A stretch of 64,000 nt of DNA from Atopobium sp. UBA2090 (GTDB lineage: Bacteria > Actinomycetota > Coriobacteriia > Coriobacteriales > Atopobiaceae). Positions 53,232-61,886 of the stretch are shown piece by piece; the first letter of the stretch is position 1, and every line of letters begins with the position of its first letter. A model generated the notes under the pieces. The model worked only from the letters and a program-made list of their open reading frames with translations. It was not told the DNA's origin and did not search any database. The translations under genes were made by a program, and so were the position numbers. Location of the stretch: the NCBI GenBank assembly GCA_002331575.1, contig DCZG01000050.1, positions 1 through 64,000 on the forward strand, written 5' to 3'.

Positions 53232-53261
53232 GTTATATCAGCCAAATCGACGAACCGACAA
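53232..53261 (-). promoter_or_regulatory. Possible nifJ promoter
   Basis: On the minus strand, TTGTCG (53256-53261) and TATAAC (53232-53237) are separated by 18 bases, about 140 bases before the start. The stretch is AT-rich relative to the neighbourhood. A second -10-like TATCAT lies nearer the gene. Confidence 0.4.
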
Positions 53262-53294
53262 ATCGCAGGTTAAATGCCGCTTTTCCAGTAGGCA

Positions 53295-53966
53295 TTACAG
53301 CGGTCTGCGAGCCTTCGCGTCCATGGAGGCGAGGAGCTTCGCGTAGCCCTGGCGAAAGCGCTCCGAGCGGTCTCCCGAGGCATCGGCGGCAGGGACCACG
53401 CCGTGCTCGTCGGAGACAAGAAACACCTCGTCATAGGCAGCGTCCCCCGCGAGGACGGAGTCGGGGAGGCCATCGTCTCGTACGATCGTGAGGCCGACGG
53501 CGGAGGCGAGGTCCGAGACGAGCGTGTCGGCGCCGGCGGGGTGCGTCGAGGAGCCGATGCCCCACACGAGCACGTCGTCGCGGACGAGCCAGAGCGTCTC
53601 GGGAGCGACGCCCGTCTCGTCAGCCTCGATACGTGACAGCCGTGCGCGCGCCGCGAGGTCGGAGACGCTGGCGGAGGTGAGCGGCTCGTAGGGGCCGACG
53701 GTCATGGCCGCCCTGCCGGCGTCGTCGATGATGAGCATGAGGACGCCGTCGGGGTTGTCATGAGACCCGTCTCGCAGGTTCCACTCGATGTGCTGCTTGG
53801 CCCATGCCACGAGCTCGGTCGTGACATGGGCGTCATTGACCATCCGCTGCCCGAGGGCGCGCAGGTGACGGTTCTCGAGGGGGAGCGCCCCCGAGGCGAG
53901 GCGCCAGCGGCACACGAGGGCTGGCGTACCGAGCGTGAAGCGCTCCTGGTCCGTGACGCGTGGCAT
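53295..53966 (-). CDS. Uncharacterised protein, weakly like class IV aminotransferases
   Basis: This encodes 223 residues. I do not recognise it firmly. ALVCRWRLASGALPLENRHLRALGQRM near the N-terminus and GDAAYDEVFLVSDEHGVVPA near the C-terminus faintly recall the class IV aminotransferase (branched-chain/ADC lyase) fold, but I cannot point to the PLP lysine. No signal or membrane segment. The start at 53966 has GAGGAG upstream. It stands alone between PFOR and the Bce-like locus. Confidence 0.6.
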   Translation of the reverse strand: MPRVTDQERFTLGTPALVCRWRLASGALPLENRHLRALGQRMVNDAHVTTELVAWAKQHIEWNLRDGSHDNPDGVLMLIIDDAGRAAMTVGPYEPLTSASVSDLAARARLSRIEADETGVAPETLWLVRDDVLVWGIGSSTHPAGADTLVSDLASAVGLTIVRDDGLPDSVLAGDAAYDEVFLVSDEHGVVPAADASGDRSERFRQGYAKLLASMDAKARRPL

Positions 53967-54050
53967 GGCGGGTCTCCTCTCGTTGGCTGCACGCGTCATC
54001 ATACCCCGCTCACGTCGGCGGAGCGCGATGACGCGCGAGGGGCCCGTTCC

Positions 54051-55448
54051 CTACTCCGCCCTCGGCAGCACGACGCGCCGGCACGCGGCATAGGTCAGCG
54101 CGAGGTAGGCCGCGAAGACCACCAGCACCGAAGCCAGCACCGCGGGAAAGCTCACGCTCCCTTCGGGCAGCTGGAAGACCTGGGTGAGAATCGCGTCCGC
54201 CACCACGAAGCCGACGGCGTCATGCACCACGACCACGACGCTCGGCACGAGGAAGTAGGCCGCCACCTGCGAGAAGAGCGTGCGTGAGAGCAACCCCTCC
54301 CCCGCCCCGAGACGAGCGAGCTCGGCGTACCCCTCGCGGTTGTCGGACGCCTCGGAGAGCTGCTGGAGGGCGAGCACCGCCACGCCGGCGACCAGGAACG
54401 TGATGCCGAAGAACAGGATGATGTAGACGAACGAGCCGAGATACGCGACCTCCTCGGCATAGTCCTCCGTGGGCACGCTCGCGAGCTCGACGGTTGCGGC
54501 ATTTCTGATTCCGATTGCCATGCCAAGGGCGCAGACGCCCACGGCGAGAAGCGCCGCCACGCAGGTGAGCGCGGAGCAGCTGGCGGAGACGTGCGCCTCG
54601 AGCTGACGGCTCACGAAGCAGGTGAGGTCGCGAAGGTAGACGACGCGGCTGGCGCGCAGGGCGTCGCCGACGACCGTCGCGAGCGAGCGGAGCACGAGGT
54701 AGGAGCCCGCACACACAAGCACGATCATGGGGACCATGAGTATGACGAAGGCCTCGACCGAGAGACAGATGGCATACCCGAGCCCCAGGCAGACGAGTCC
54801 GACCACGATATCGTGAATCACGGCGCTGCGCGGACGGACGACGGATGCCTCGGACTCTCGGCCAGCCCTCATGAGGTCGGCGAGGCTCGTGCGGCCGAGC
54901 TCGCGCACGGCTCCGATGGCGGAGACGAGCATGACCAGGAAGAAACCGGTCACGGCGAGCGCGATGCCGGGGAGTGACACCACGAAGGTCAGGCGCCAGG
55001 GCAGCGCGAACGCCCAGGCCGCAAGCGCCCCGAAGGCAGGCGAGAGCAGCACGCCCACCCCCATGCCCGCCGCGAGCGCCATGAGCGCCACCATACCGCA
55101 CTCGCGCAGGAGCACGCGCGCCACGGCACCGCGCGAGAGCCCGACGAGCATGAGCGTGGCGAGCTCGTTCTTGCGACGACGGACCAGGAAGCGGTTGGCA
55201 TATCTCGCGAGCAGGCAGAACACGACAACCGAGAAGAAGCCGAGCGGTGCGATGAAGGCCGTGGCGCGGTTGAGCGTGTCCGACCCGCTCGCCACGGCCG
55301 CCTCCGACCCCAGGGCGGTGATGGTGTCGGAGCACGAGGCGTAGGTGTAGAGCAGGCAGGCGCAGAACGCGAGGGTTGCGAAATAGACCGAGTAGTCCCT
55401 CAGACTCCGGCGAACGCTGCTCGCCGCGAGTCGTCTCTCGAGATTCAT
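54051..55448 (-). CDS. FtsX-like ABC permease, second permease of Bce-like locus
   Basis: This encodes 465 residues with about eight to ten membrane segments and little extracellular sequence. VRRSLRDYSVYFATLAFCACLLY and RRRKNELATLMLVGLSRGAVARVLL match the N-terminal FtsX/BceB core. It lacks the large external domain of its neighbour. AAAGGA precedes the ATG at 55448. It is last in the operon, 28 bases after the larger permease. Confidence 0.85.
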   Translation of the reverse strand: MNLERRLAASSVRRSLRDYSVYFATLAFCACLLYTYASCSDTITALGSEAAVASGSDTLNRATAFIAPLGFFSVVVFCLLARYANRFLVRRRKNELATLMLVGLSRGAVARVLLRECGMVALMALAAGMGVGVLLSPAFGALAAWAFALPWRLTFVVSLPGIALAVTGFFLVMLVSAIGAVRELGRTSLADLMRAGRESEASVVRPRSAVIHDIVVGLVCLGLGYAICLSVEAFVILMVPMIVLVCAGSYLVLRSLATVVGDALRASRVVYLRDLTCFVSRQLEAHVSASCSALTCVAALLAVGVCALGMAIGIRNAATVELASVPTEDYAEEVAYLGSFVYIILFFGITFLVAGVAVLALQQLSEASDNREGYAELARLGAGEGLLSRTLFSQVAAYFLVPSVVVVVHDAVGFVVADAILTQVFQLPEGSVSFPAVLASVLVVFAAYLALTYAACRRVVLPRAE

Positions 55449-55476
55449 GTCGATAGATCCTTTCCGGTAGGTCCCC

Positions 55477-57567
55477 CTACTCGCGGGCACGCGAGCTGTG
55501 CATGGTCACGAGTCCGCGCGAGGTGACGTACGTGATCGCGAAGTAGGCGCCGTAGACGGCCACGAAGGCGACCGCGGTGGTGACGATGGCGTTCGTCCAG
55601 CTGATCGAGCCGATGAGACTGATGATGCGGATGAGCTGACGAAGGGCGACCACGGTGTGCGCGACCGCGACGATGAGTGGCAGCAGGAAGAAGGCGAGCG
55701 TCTGCACGAGAAGCGAGCGCAGCGCCATGCTCCGGGGGCACCCGAGCTCCGCGAGGAGCCGATAGCTCGGGATGGCGTCCGAGGCGGAGGAGAGCTGCTG
55801 GATGGCGAGGATGGCAGCACAGGCGATCACGAGAACGAAGCCGATGTAGATGGCAAGGTACGAGATCATTCCAGAGGTCTTCTGACTGCTCTGAATCGCG
55901 TCGTTTCGGGTTCCATACGAGATGAAGCGATACTGGCCTTCGGTGTTAGGCATCTCGGAGAGCTTCGCGGTCTCCTCGAAGTACCTCTCGTCACCTTTCG
56001 CAGAGTCGACGGAGTAGTTCATGTCGACAATGGAGTTCGCCAGCTCCGCCCCACTGACGAGTTCGTCCGGAACGACGACGGCATCGAACCACGCGCCGAC
56101 GTCGGCGGGCGTCGCCGAGGGACCGGCGTCGGCGGTACTGGAGATGGGGCTCAGCGTACGGCCGCCAAGCGAGATCTGGGTGCCCGCAGCCATGACCGCA
56201 TTGTCGAAGTTGGCCATGGAGGCATTCACGCTCGACAGGATGAGATAACCGCTTTCACCCAGGTCGATGGGGTCGAGCCCGTTGAGCGAGCGGAGCTTGT
56301 TGTAGTCTGACTGCGTCATGAGATAGTAGGTGAGCGCGGAGAAGTCGGTCGAGGTCGAGAGGCCGGGGATGTCAGGACTGACGCCCGACGCCTTGGCGAA
56401 TCCCGAGACGCTGAGGTCCTCCCCGCCTTCGACCTGACCGGGGTTGTACACATTGAGATACTCGACCTGGCTCGAGAATGACGAGAAGTCGATGCCTGCG
56501 TTGGCCATCGCCTGCTGCGCGGGAGTGTCCTGCCCCTCCTCGATGGTCGTGCCCTGGTTGTAGATAAAGACGACCGACGCGTCGTAGGGATTCGCCTTGC
56601 GGGTATCGGCGTCGAGGCCCGAGCAGATGCCCATACCACCGGAGACGGCCATGATCGCGAGGAAGAGGATGAACGAGATGACGGCCATCGACACCGAGAC
56701 GGTGTTCACCTTCGACGAGAGCTGGCGCACCGTGAACATGTTGAGGCCGCGGTAGTACGCCCCGTGGAAGGCCCGACTCACGTGGAAGAGAAGTCCCGAG
56801 AGCCCGTAGAAGAAGACGAGCGTGCCGGCGCACACGATGAGGGTGGTCACGAGGAAGGGCGGGAACTCCACCGTCCCGTCGAGAGGGAGGCCGTCGCGCG
56901 TGAGACGGTAGTACGCCCAGCCGATGAGGCCGACGCCCACGAGGCCCAACACGATCGTCGCCGGCAGGCTGCGTACCCTGACCTGCTCGTTCTTACGCGA
57001 CGCGCTCATAAGGTCGGCGAGGTCGACCTTGCGAAGCATGCGGAGGTTGAACGCGAGCATGACGACGAAGATGAGCACGAAGCAGCCGAGCGTGAAGAGG
57101 GCGGCAAAGGGCGAGAAGTGGAACGAGAAGTTGGTGACCCGGTCGTTGAAGAGGGCGGCGGTCACGAAGACGAGCAGCTGCGAGAGCAGGACGCCCGTGA
57201 GCAGGCCGACGACGAACGAGGCAAGCGATGCCAGGGCCGTTTCGAGGAAGAGCACGAGGGACACCTGGCCCCGCGTCATGCCCAGGAGCTGATAGAGTCC
57301 GAACTCCTGCTTGCGCCTCTTGACCAGGTAGTTATTGGCATAGACCATGAGAAAGCCAAGGACGAAGGCGAGAAAGACCGTGACGAACAGCATGAGCTGC
57401 CCCACCGCCTGAACCATCTCGCGCGCGTCCGTGGAGAGAAAGCTCGCCTGGTCGGAAATCGTGTTGAAGGCGTAGAACACCGCCACGCCGAGCACGAGCG
57501 TGATGAAGTACACGGCGTAGTCGCGCGCGGACTTGCGGACGTTGCCGAGGGCAAGTCTAAAGAACAT
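55477..57567 (-). CDS. BceB-like FtsX permease
   Basis: This encodes 696 residues. MFFRLALGNVRKSARDYAVYF and VKRRKQEFGLYQLLGMTRGQVSLVL are the usual BceB start. After several membrane segments, a ~200-residue extracellular domain (about 320-560) precedes the last segments, as in permeases that sense and detoxify cell-envelope-active peptides such as bacitracin. The gene overlaps the ATPase gene by 11 bases; GGAGG lies inside that overlap. It is the sensory partner expected for the BceS kinase upstream. Confidence 0.9.
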   Translation of the reverse strand: MFFRLALGNVRKSARDYAVYFITLVLGVAVFYAFNTISDQASFLSTDAREMVQAVGQLMLFVTVFLAFVLGFLMVYANNYLVKRRKQEFGLYQLLGMTRGQVSLVLFLETALASLASFVVGLLTGVLLSQLLVFVTAALFNDRVTNFSFHFSPFAALFTLGCFVLIFVVMLAFNLRMLRKVDLADLMSASRKNEQVRVRSLPATIVLGLVGVGLIGWAYYRLTRDGLPLDGTVEFPPFLVTTLIVCAGTLVFFYGLSGLLFHVSRAFHGAYYRGLNMFTVRQLSSKVNTVSVSMAVISFILFLAIMAVSGGMGICSGLDADTRKANPYDASVVFIYNQGTTIEEGQDTPAQQAMANAGIDFSSFSSQVEYLNVYNPGQVEGGEDLSVSGFAKASGVSPDIPGLSTSTDFSALTYYLMTQSDYNKLRSLNGLDPIDLGESGYLILSSVNASMANFDNAVMAAGTQISLGGRTLSPISSTADAGPSATPADVGAWFDAVVVPDELVSGAELANSIVDMNYSVDSAKGDERYFEETAKLSEMPNTEGQYRFISYGTRNDAIQSSQKTSGMISYLAIYIGFVLVIACAAILAIQQLSSASDAIPSYRLLAELGCPRSMALRSLLVQTLAFFLLPLIVAVAHTVVALRQLIRIISLIGSISWTNAIVTTAVAFVAVYGAYFAITYVTSRGLVTMHSSRARE

Positions 57568-58327
57568 CGTCCTGACCTCCCCCGATGGTCGCCACGACAC
57601 CCATGATCTGGTCGAAGAAGACGCGGCGCGTGAGGTTGCCGCGACGGAGCTCGGTAAAGATGCGACCGTCTCGGATGAAGAGCACGCGCTGGCAGTAGCT
57701 CGCGGCAAAGCTGTCGTGGGTGACCATGAGGATCGTGGTGCCGTAGCTCTCGTTGAGGGCATCGAAGCGCTCGAGGAGGAGCTTGGAGTTCTTGGAGTCG
57801 AGCGCGCCAGTGGGCTCGTCGGCGAGGACGAGCGTGGGGTTGGTGACCATCGCGCGGCAGGCCGCGACGCGCTGCTTCTGTCCGCCGGACACCTGATAGG
57901 GGAACTTCTCGAGGACGTCATTCACGCCGAGTGCGGTGGCGATGCGGACCACCCGCTCGTCGATCTCCGACGCGCGGACGTGGGCGATGGTGAGAGGCAG
58001 GGCGATGTTCTCGCGGCACGAGAGCGTGTCGAGCAGGTTGGAGTCCTGGAAGATGAAGCCCAGCTGCTCGCGGCGGAACTGCGCGAGCTGGCGGGAGCGC
58101 ATATGCGTGATGTCGGACCCATCGATGATGACGGAGCCCGAGGTCGGGCGATCAATCGTGGCGATGCAGTTGAGGAGCGTCGTCTTGCCGGAGCCGGACG
58201 GCCCCATGATGGCGACGTACTCGCCGCGGTCGACGACGAACGAGACGCCCGCGAGCGCGTGGGTCGCGCTGCCGAACTTGCCGCCGTAGACCTTCTCGAC
58301 GTTGGAAACCTGGAGTGCCTTGGTCAT
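57557..58327 (-). CDS. BceA-like ABC transporter ATP-binding protein
   Basis: This encodes 256 residues. Walker A is GPSGSGKTT, the Q-loop is FIFQDSNLL, the signature is VSGGQKQRVAACRAM, Walker B is LVLADEPTGALD and the switch His is in VTHD. It belongs to the MacB/LolD/BceA group. It drives the adjacent FtsX permease. GAGAGG precedes the ATG at 58327. Confidence 0.93.
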   Translation of the reverse strand: MTKALQVSNVEKVYGGKFGSATHALAGVSFVVDRGEYVAIMGPSGSGKTTLLNCIATIDRPTSGSVIIDGSDITHMRSRQLAQFRREQLGFIFQDSNLLDTLSCRENIALPLTIAHVRASEIDERVVRIATALGVNDVLEKFPYQVSGGQKQRVAACRAMVTNPTLVLADEPTGALDSKNSKLLLERFDALNESYGTTILMVTHDSFAASYCQRVLFIRDGRIFTELRRGNLTRRVFFDQIMGVVATIGGGQDDVL

Positions 58328-58354
58328 GATATGAACCTCTCAGATGCAGGTCAA

Positions 58355-58507
58355 CTAACGGGGGCAGGCGACAAGGAGCACGAACTCGGCGGCACCGAGG
58401 GTGCAGCTGACGAGCAGCGAGGCGACCTTCTCGGCAAGCGTGAGCTCCCCGCGCAGGCGGCGGTCGTTGCCCTCCCAGAACCTCTCAGCTTTGGGACTCA
58501 TCCTCAT
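58355..58507 (-). CDS. Small (50-residue) membrane protein at the head of the Bce-like operon
   Basis: The 50 residues begin MRMSPKAERFWEG and end in one hydrophobic segment (VASLLVSCTLGAAEFVLLVA). The ribosome-binding site GGAGGGAGG six bases before the ATG at 58507 is the strongest of the locus, which argues that it is real. The N-terminal half is charged and cytoplasmic. It lies 27 bases upstream of the ATPase gene on the same strand. I know no family for it. Confidence 0.72.
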   Translation of the reverse strand: MRMSPKAERFWEGNDRRLRGELTLAEKVASLLVSCTLGAAEFVLLVACPR

Positions 58508-58579
58508 GGTGTCCTCCCTCCCTCGGAAACGGTACGACACCATAGTGCGCGGAGGGCGCGAGGGCTGCCATCGAAGCCG

Positions 58580-58606
58580 CTTACGGCTGAGTGACACTTT
58601 CGTAAG
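58580..58606. promoter_or_regulatory. Candidate BceR operator
   Basis: CTTACG (58580-58585) and CGTAAG (58601-58606) form an inverted repeat with a 15-base spacer, about 75 bases upstream of the 50-residue protein and only 4 bases from the 27-bp terminal repeat. Its position suits a BceR binding site for the transporter operon. Confidence 0.4.
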
Positions 58607-58609
58607 GTT

Positions 58610-58636
58610 GGAAAAGGGGACAGGTTGTTTTTCCAT
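58610..58636 (+). repeat. 27-bp inverted repeat, left end of YdcF cassette
   Basis: This is perfectly inverted relative to the 27 bases at 60061-60087. It begins GGAAAAGGGGACAGG and ends TTTTTCCAT. Confidence 0.92.
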
Positions 58637-58804
58637 GTTCTCTATTCCGAGGTTTCGGCGAGCGTAGTGTTTTCGGGCAGCTGAACGCATCGTACGCGCT
58701 ACGCGGCCCATGCTCCTTCTCGCCAAAACCGCAGCGAGATTCCAGCGTGATGTAATGGTGCAGTGTTCTGTATACCTGAGTCCGCGACGATGCGAGGAGC
58801 TGAA

Positions 58805-59860
58805 ATGGCAAAGCACGCAAGACGAGATGAGCAGATTGCGCATCGCGGCATCGTTCGATATACGGTCGCCAGGTCGCTCGCCCTGTTCATTGGAGCGTTC
58901 AGCCTTGCGAACGCCCTCGGCTATGCCCTCGGCCATTCCGCGAACCAGAACATCTGGTGGATTGACTTCTCGTGGCTCTCGGCGTGGGTTGGCGCTGCCG
59001 CCGAGAAGATCGCCGTCATCCTGGAATGCCTCGTCGGAATCGCTCTTGTCACATGGGCCGTCAGGCCGCAGACGGACGCTCATCGCCGCGCCGTGACTGT
59101 CGTTCTTCTCGTCGTGATGGCTGTGTTCGCCGCCCAGAACGTCGTGAGCTACTGGCAGCTGCTTCTCAACGGGGTGCTCTGGCATGCCCTTCCCGTACCC
59201 TTCTCCGTACTCGTTGCGGCCGCCCTTGTCTGGCTCTCCTCTGTCGTCGCGCGCTCAGAGGTCGTGGCACTCGACGACGCCAGCTCGCGAACGGGCATCG
59301 TCATCGGCACGCTCGTGGTCGCGCTGGTCTTTCCGCTGCTTCAGATTTGCCTCTTTGGCACCACCGACTACCGACGAACATCCGACGCCGCCATCGTCCT
59401 TGGCGCTCAGGTCCACTCCGACGGAACACCTTCGTTGGCGTTGTCCGAGCGACTCGACACCGCCATCGAGCTCTACCGGCAGGGACGCGTCGGCACGCTG
59501 GTGATGAGCGGAGGGCGGGGCTCCGACGAGCCGGTCAACGAGGTCGACGCGATGCGCGACCATGCCGTGGCAAACGGCGTTCCGGAGTCCGCCGTCCTGC
59601 TCGACCCGCAGGGGAATTCCACCGAGGCCACCGTCGCCGACACGGTTCCCCTCATCGCCGCGCATGGGTGGGAGAGCGTCATCGTGACCAGCAGCTTCTA
59701 CCACATGCCACGCATCAAGATGATGTATCTCCTCCAGGGCGTGGACGTTCTGACCGTGCCCACCGTGGGGGACGTGCTGAACGACGGCACGGCCCAGGCC
59801 CTTCCGCGCGAGATTCCCGCCTGGTGGGTGTACTGGGCCAAGGGCACGTTCATCGGCTAG
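58805..59860 (+). CDS. YdcF/SanA-family (DUF218) membrane protein
   Basis: This encodes 351 residues. Four to five membrane segments fill residues 20-185. The DUF218 domain follows with AAIVLGAQVHSDGTPSLALSERLDTAIELY, VMSGGRGSDEPVNEVDAMRDHAVANGV, DPQGNSTEATV and SSFYHMPRIKMMY. SanA/YdcF proteins affect envelope permeability and drug tolerance by an undefined activity. AGGAG precedes the ATG at 58805. It is flanked by a perfect inverted repeat and runs against the surrounding Bce genes. Confidence 0.88.
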   Translation: MAKHARRDEQIAHRGIVRYTVARSLALFIGAFSLANALGYALGHSANQNIWWIDFSWLSAWVGAAAEKIAVILECLVGIALVTWAVRPQTDAHRRAVTVVLLVVMAVFAAQNVVSYWQLLLNGVLWHALPVPFSVLVAAALVWLSSVVARSEVVALDDASSRTGIVIGTLVVALVFPLLQICLFGTTDYRRTSDAAIVLGAQVHSDGTPSLALSERLDTAIELYRQGRVGTLVMSGGRGSDEPVNEVDAMRDHAVANGVPESAVLLDPQGNSTEATVADTVPLIAAHGWESVIVTSSFYHMPRIKMMYLLQGVDVLTVPTVGDVLNDGTAQALPREIPAWWVYWAKGTFIG

Positions 59861-60060
59861 GACGCTCACGACGGCTGCCGTCCGCATTTTTCCAGCGGAC
59901 GGATTACGTACCTCTCGCCTGGCGTCGGAGCAGGACCTCCGCACACGCGTGGCTCGACTTTTTCGCGACAAATGCATCGCACGTTGCGTTCGTCCGTTAA
60001 ACATGCATCCACGCGTGCGGAGAAGGACCCCGGCAACCTCGCTCGTCCTTCTCGGCTGAC

Positions 60061-60087
60061 ATGGAAAAACAACCTGTCCCCTTTTCC
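60061..60087 (-). repeat. 27-bp inverted repeat, right end of YdcF cassette
   Basis: Exact reverse complement of 58610-58636. It lies six bases past the stop codon of the BceS-like kinase gene. Confidence 0.92.
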
Positions 60088-60093
60088 AGGTTT

Positions 60094-61125
60094 TCAGACC
60101 ACCTGGGTGAGGTTGGTGGGAAACGTCAGCGTCGCGCGGGTGAAGCCCCCCTGCTCCGACTCCATGCGAACGCCCACACCCATCTTGTCGCAGAGCCGCT
60201 TCACGAGGTAGAGTCCCAGGCCCGTCGACTTCGTCTGACCCTCGAGTCGACCGTTCTGCCCGACGAAGCCCTTGTCGAAGACGCGTGGGAGGTCCTCGGC
60301 CGGGATGCCGATGCCGTTGTCCTCGACGGCGAGCTCCACGCACTCATCGGCGGTACCGCGCCCCCGGACCCGGGCGGAGAAGGCAAGGCAGGGGGCGGCG
60401 GCGCGATACTTCACCGCGTTCTCGACGAGCTGGCCGAGCACGAAGCTCATCCACTTGGCATCGGCGAACACGGTCACGTCGAGGCCCTGCACCTCCACGC
60501 GCACGCCACCGTCGATGAGGGAACGGGCGTGCCCCCTCACCGCGTCGGTGACGATGTCCCTGAGCCGCACCTCGCGAATGACGTAGTCCCGGTCGAGGGT
60601 CGCTGAGCGCGCGTAGTAGAGCGCCTGGTCGACGTAGCCGTCGATGCGCCCGAGCTCACGCGCGAGAGACGACGAGACCTGCCCAGGATTGCTGTCGGTG
60701 ATGATCCTTGCCGCGGCGATGGGCGTCTTGACCTCGTGAACCCACGCCTCGACGTACTCGCGGTACTCGTTCGACTCGTCACGAGCGGCGTCAGCCTCGA
60801 CACGACCCTCGCGCGAGACCGCCTCGATGGCGTCCCACGCAATCTCCCCCTCGACGAAGCTCGGCTCCCCCACGAGCTCGACGGCGTTGAGCGGGGACTC
60901 GTCCTCACCACTCGTGGCGGCGGCAAGGTCGCTCCAGAACCGATGCCTGCGGCCGTAGTCGAGCGCGCCGCGCGCGACCGCGGCACCGAGGAGCAGGAGA
61001 TCGAGAAAGACGATGGCATCGCGTCCCATGCCGCTGCCGTCCAGGACCACGTCCACAAGGAGGACGGAGAGCAGCGTCACGCAGACGGAGGCGGCGCGAT
61101 CGCGAAGGTATCTTCCGAGTCCCAT
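60094..61125 (-). CDS. BceS-like intramembrane-sensing histidine kinase
   Basis: This encodes 343 residues. Two closely spaced membrane segments near the N-terminus with almost no external loop are typical of kinases that sense through a BceAB transporter. The H-box is EAWVHEVKTPIAAARI (His130); the N-box is LGQLVENAVKY; the glycine boxes are VEDNGIGIPAEDL and TGLGLYLVKRL. The start at 61125 is seven bases after the regulator stop, with a weak AGGCGAG. It pairs with the regulator at 61133. Confidence 0.9.
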   Translation of the reverse strand: MGLGRYLRDRAASVCVTLLSVLLVDVVLDGSGMGRDAIVFLDLLLLGAAVARGALDYGRRHRFWSDLAAATSGEDESPLNAVELVGEPSFVEGEIAWDAIEAVSREGRVEADAARDESNEYREYVEAWVHEVKTPIAAARIITDSNPGQVSSSLARELGRIDGYVDQALYYARSATLDRDYVIREVRLRDIVTDAVRGHARSLIDGGVRVEVQGLDVTVFADAKWMSFVLGQLVENAVKYRAAAPCLAFSARVRGRGTADECVELAVEDNGIGIPAEDLPRVFDKGFVGQNGRLEGQTKSTGLGLYLVKRLCDKMGVGVRMESEQGGFTRATLTFPTNLTQVV

Positions 61126-61132
61126 GGCTCGC

Positions 61133-61795
61133 CTACACCGAATAGCCCTGGCCACGGTGCGTGACCAGGTAGTCGTTCACGCCGAGACGGGCGAGCGTCT
61201 GACGCAGCCGGTTGATGTTCACCGTGAGGGTGTTGTCATCCACGAAGGCATCCGAGTCCCACAGCTCCACCATGATCGTCTCGCGAGGAACGATCGCGCC
61301 GGCGCTCCTCATGAGAAGCGAGAGGATGCGGAGCTCGTTCTTCGTGAGCTCAACGGTTCGTCCGTTGGCAGTCACGGTGGACCGCGACACGTCGAGCGTG
61401 AGCCCGCTGTGCGACATCGTGGTCGCAGCCATCCCTCCCACGCGTCGCAGGAGCGCCTCGATGCGGACGAGAAGGACGTGGCTGCTGTAGGGCTTGGCGA
61501 TGAAGTCGTCGGCGCCGAGCGTCATGCACATGACCTCGTCGATCTCGCCGGTTCGGCTCGTCACGACGATGATGGGGACGCTCGAGCGGCTGCGAATCTC
61601 CCGGCACACGACGGTGCCATCGAGGCTGGGGAGGTTGAGGTCGAGAAGCACGAGGTCGGGGCTTGCCTCCAGCGTCGCGTCGACCACGCGGTCGAACGAC
61701 GTGACGACAACGGGCTCGTGGCCGTTCTTCTGGAGCATCTCCGACAGGGCGGAGCGAATCGACTCGTCGTCCTCGATGATCGCTATTCTCGCCAC
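61133..61795 (-). CDS. BceR-like OmpR-family response regulator
   Basis: This encodes 220 residues. The receiver domain has IIEDDESIRSAL, Asp52 in VLLDLNLPSLDG, VTSRTGE and IAKPYSSHVLL. The winged-helix DNA-binding domain has LTKNELRILSLLMRSAGAIVPRETIMVELWD and TLTVNINRLRQTL. GTG start at 61795 with GGGAGG upstream. It should control the transporter genes beyond the inserted cassette. Confidence 0.93.
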   Translation of the reverse strand: MARIAIIEDDESIRSALSEMLQKNGHEPVVVTSFDRVVDATLEASPDLVLLDLNLPSLDGTVVCREIRSRSSVPIIVVTSRTGEIDEVMCMTLGADDFIAKPYSSHVLLVRIEALLRRVGGMAATTMSHSGLTLDVSRSTVTANGRTVELTKNELRILSLLMRSAGAIVPRETIMVELWDSDAFVDDNTLTVNINRLRQTLARLGVNDYLVTHRGQGYSV

Positions 61796-61854
61796 GAGCG
61801 CCTCCCTCAGATGGTGCCGACACGGCCCATTATCGCACGCGACGCGACAGGTTC

Positions 61855-61875
61855 AAAAACGAGGACACCACTCGC
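61855..61875 (-). terminator. Weak terminator after APC permease
   Basis: On the minus strand, CGAG/CTCG is followed by five T residues, 12-32 bases past the stop at 61887. The stem is short. Confidence 0.5.
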
Positions 61876-61886
61876 GTCTGAAGGCG

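Larger units (their letters stand above)
58610..60087. mobile_element. IR-bounded segment carrying a YdcF-like gene within the Bce locus
   Basis: A 1,478-bp segment bounded by perfect 27-bp inverted repeats interrupts what would otherwise be a co-directional minus-strand bceRS-transporter cluster. The one gene inside runs on the + strand. No transposase is inside, so if mobile it would need one in trans. The direct target duplication could not be established. Confidence 0.55.
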
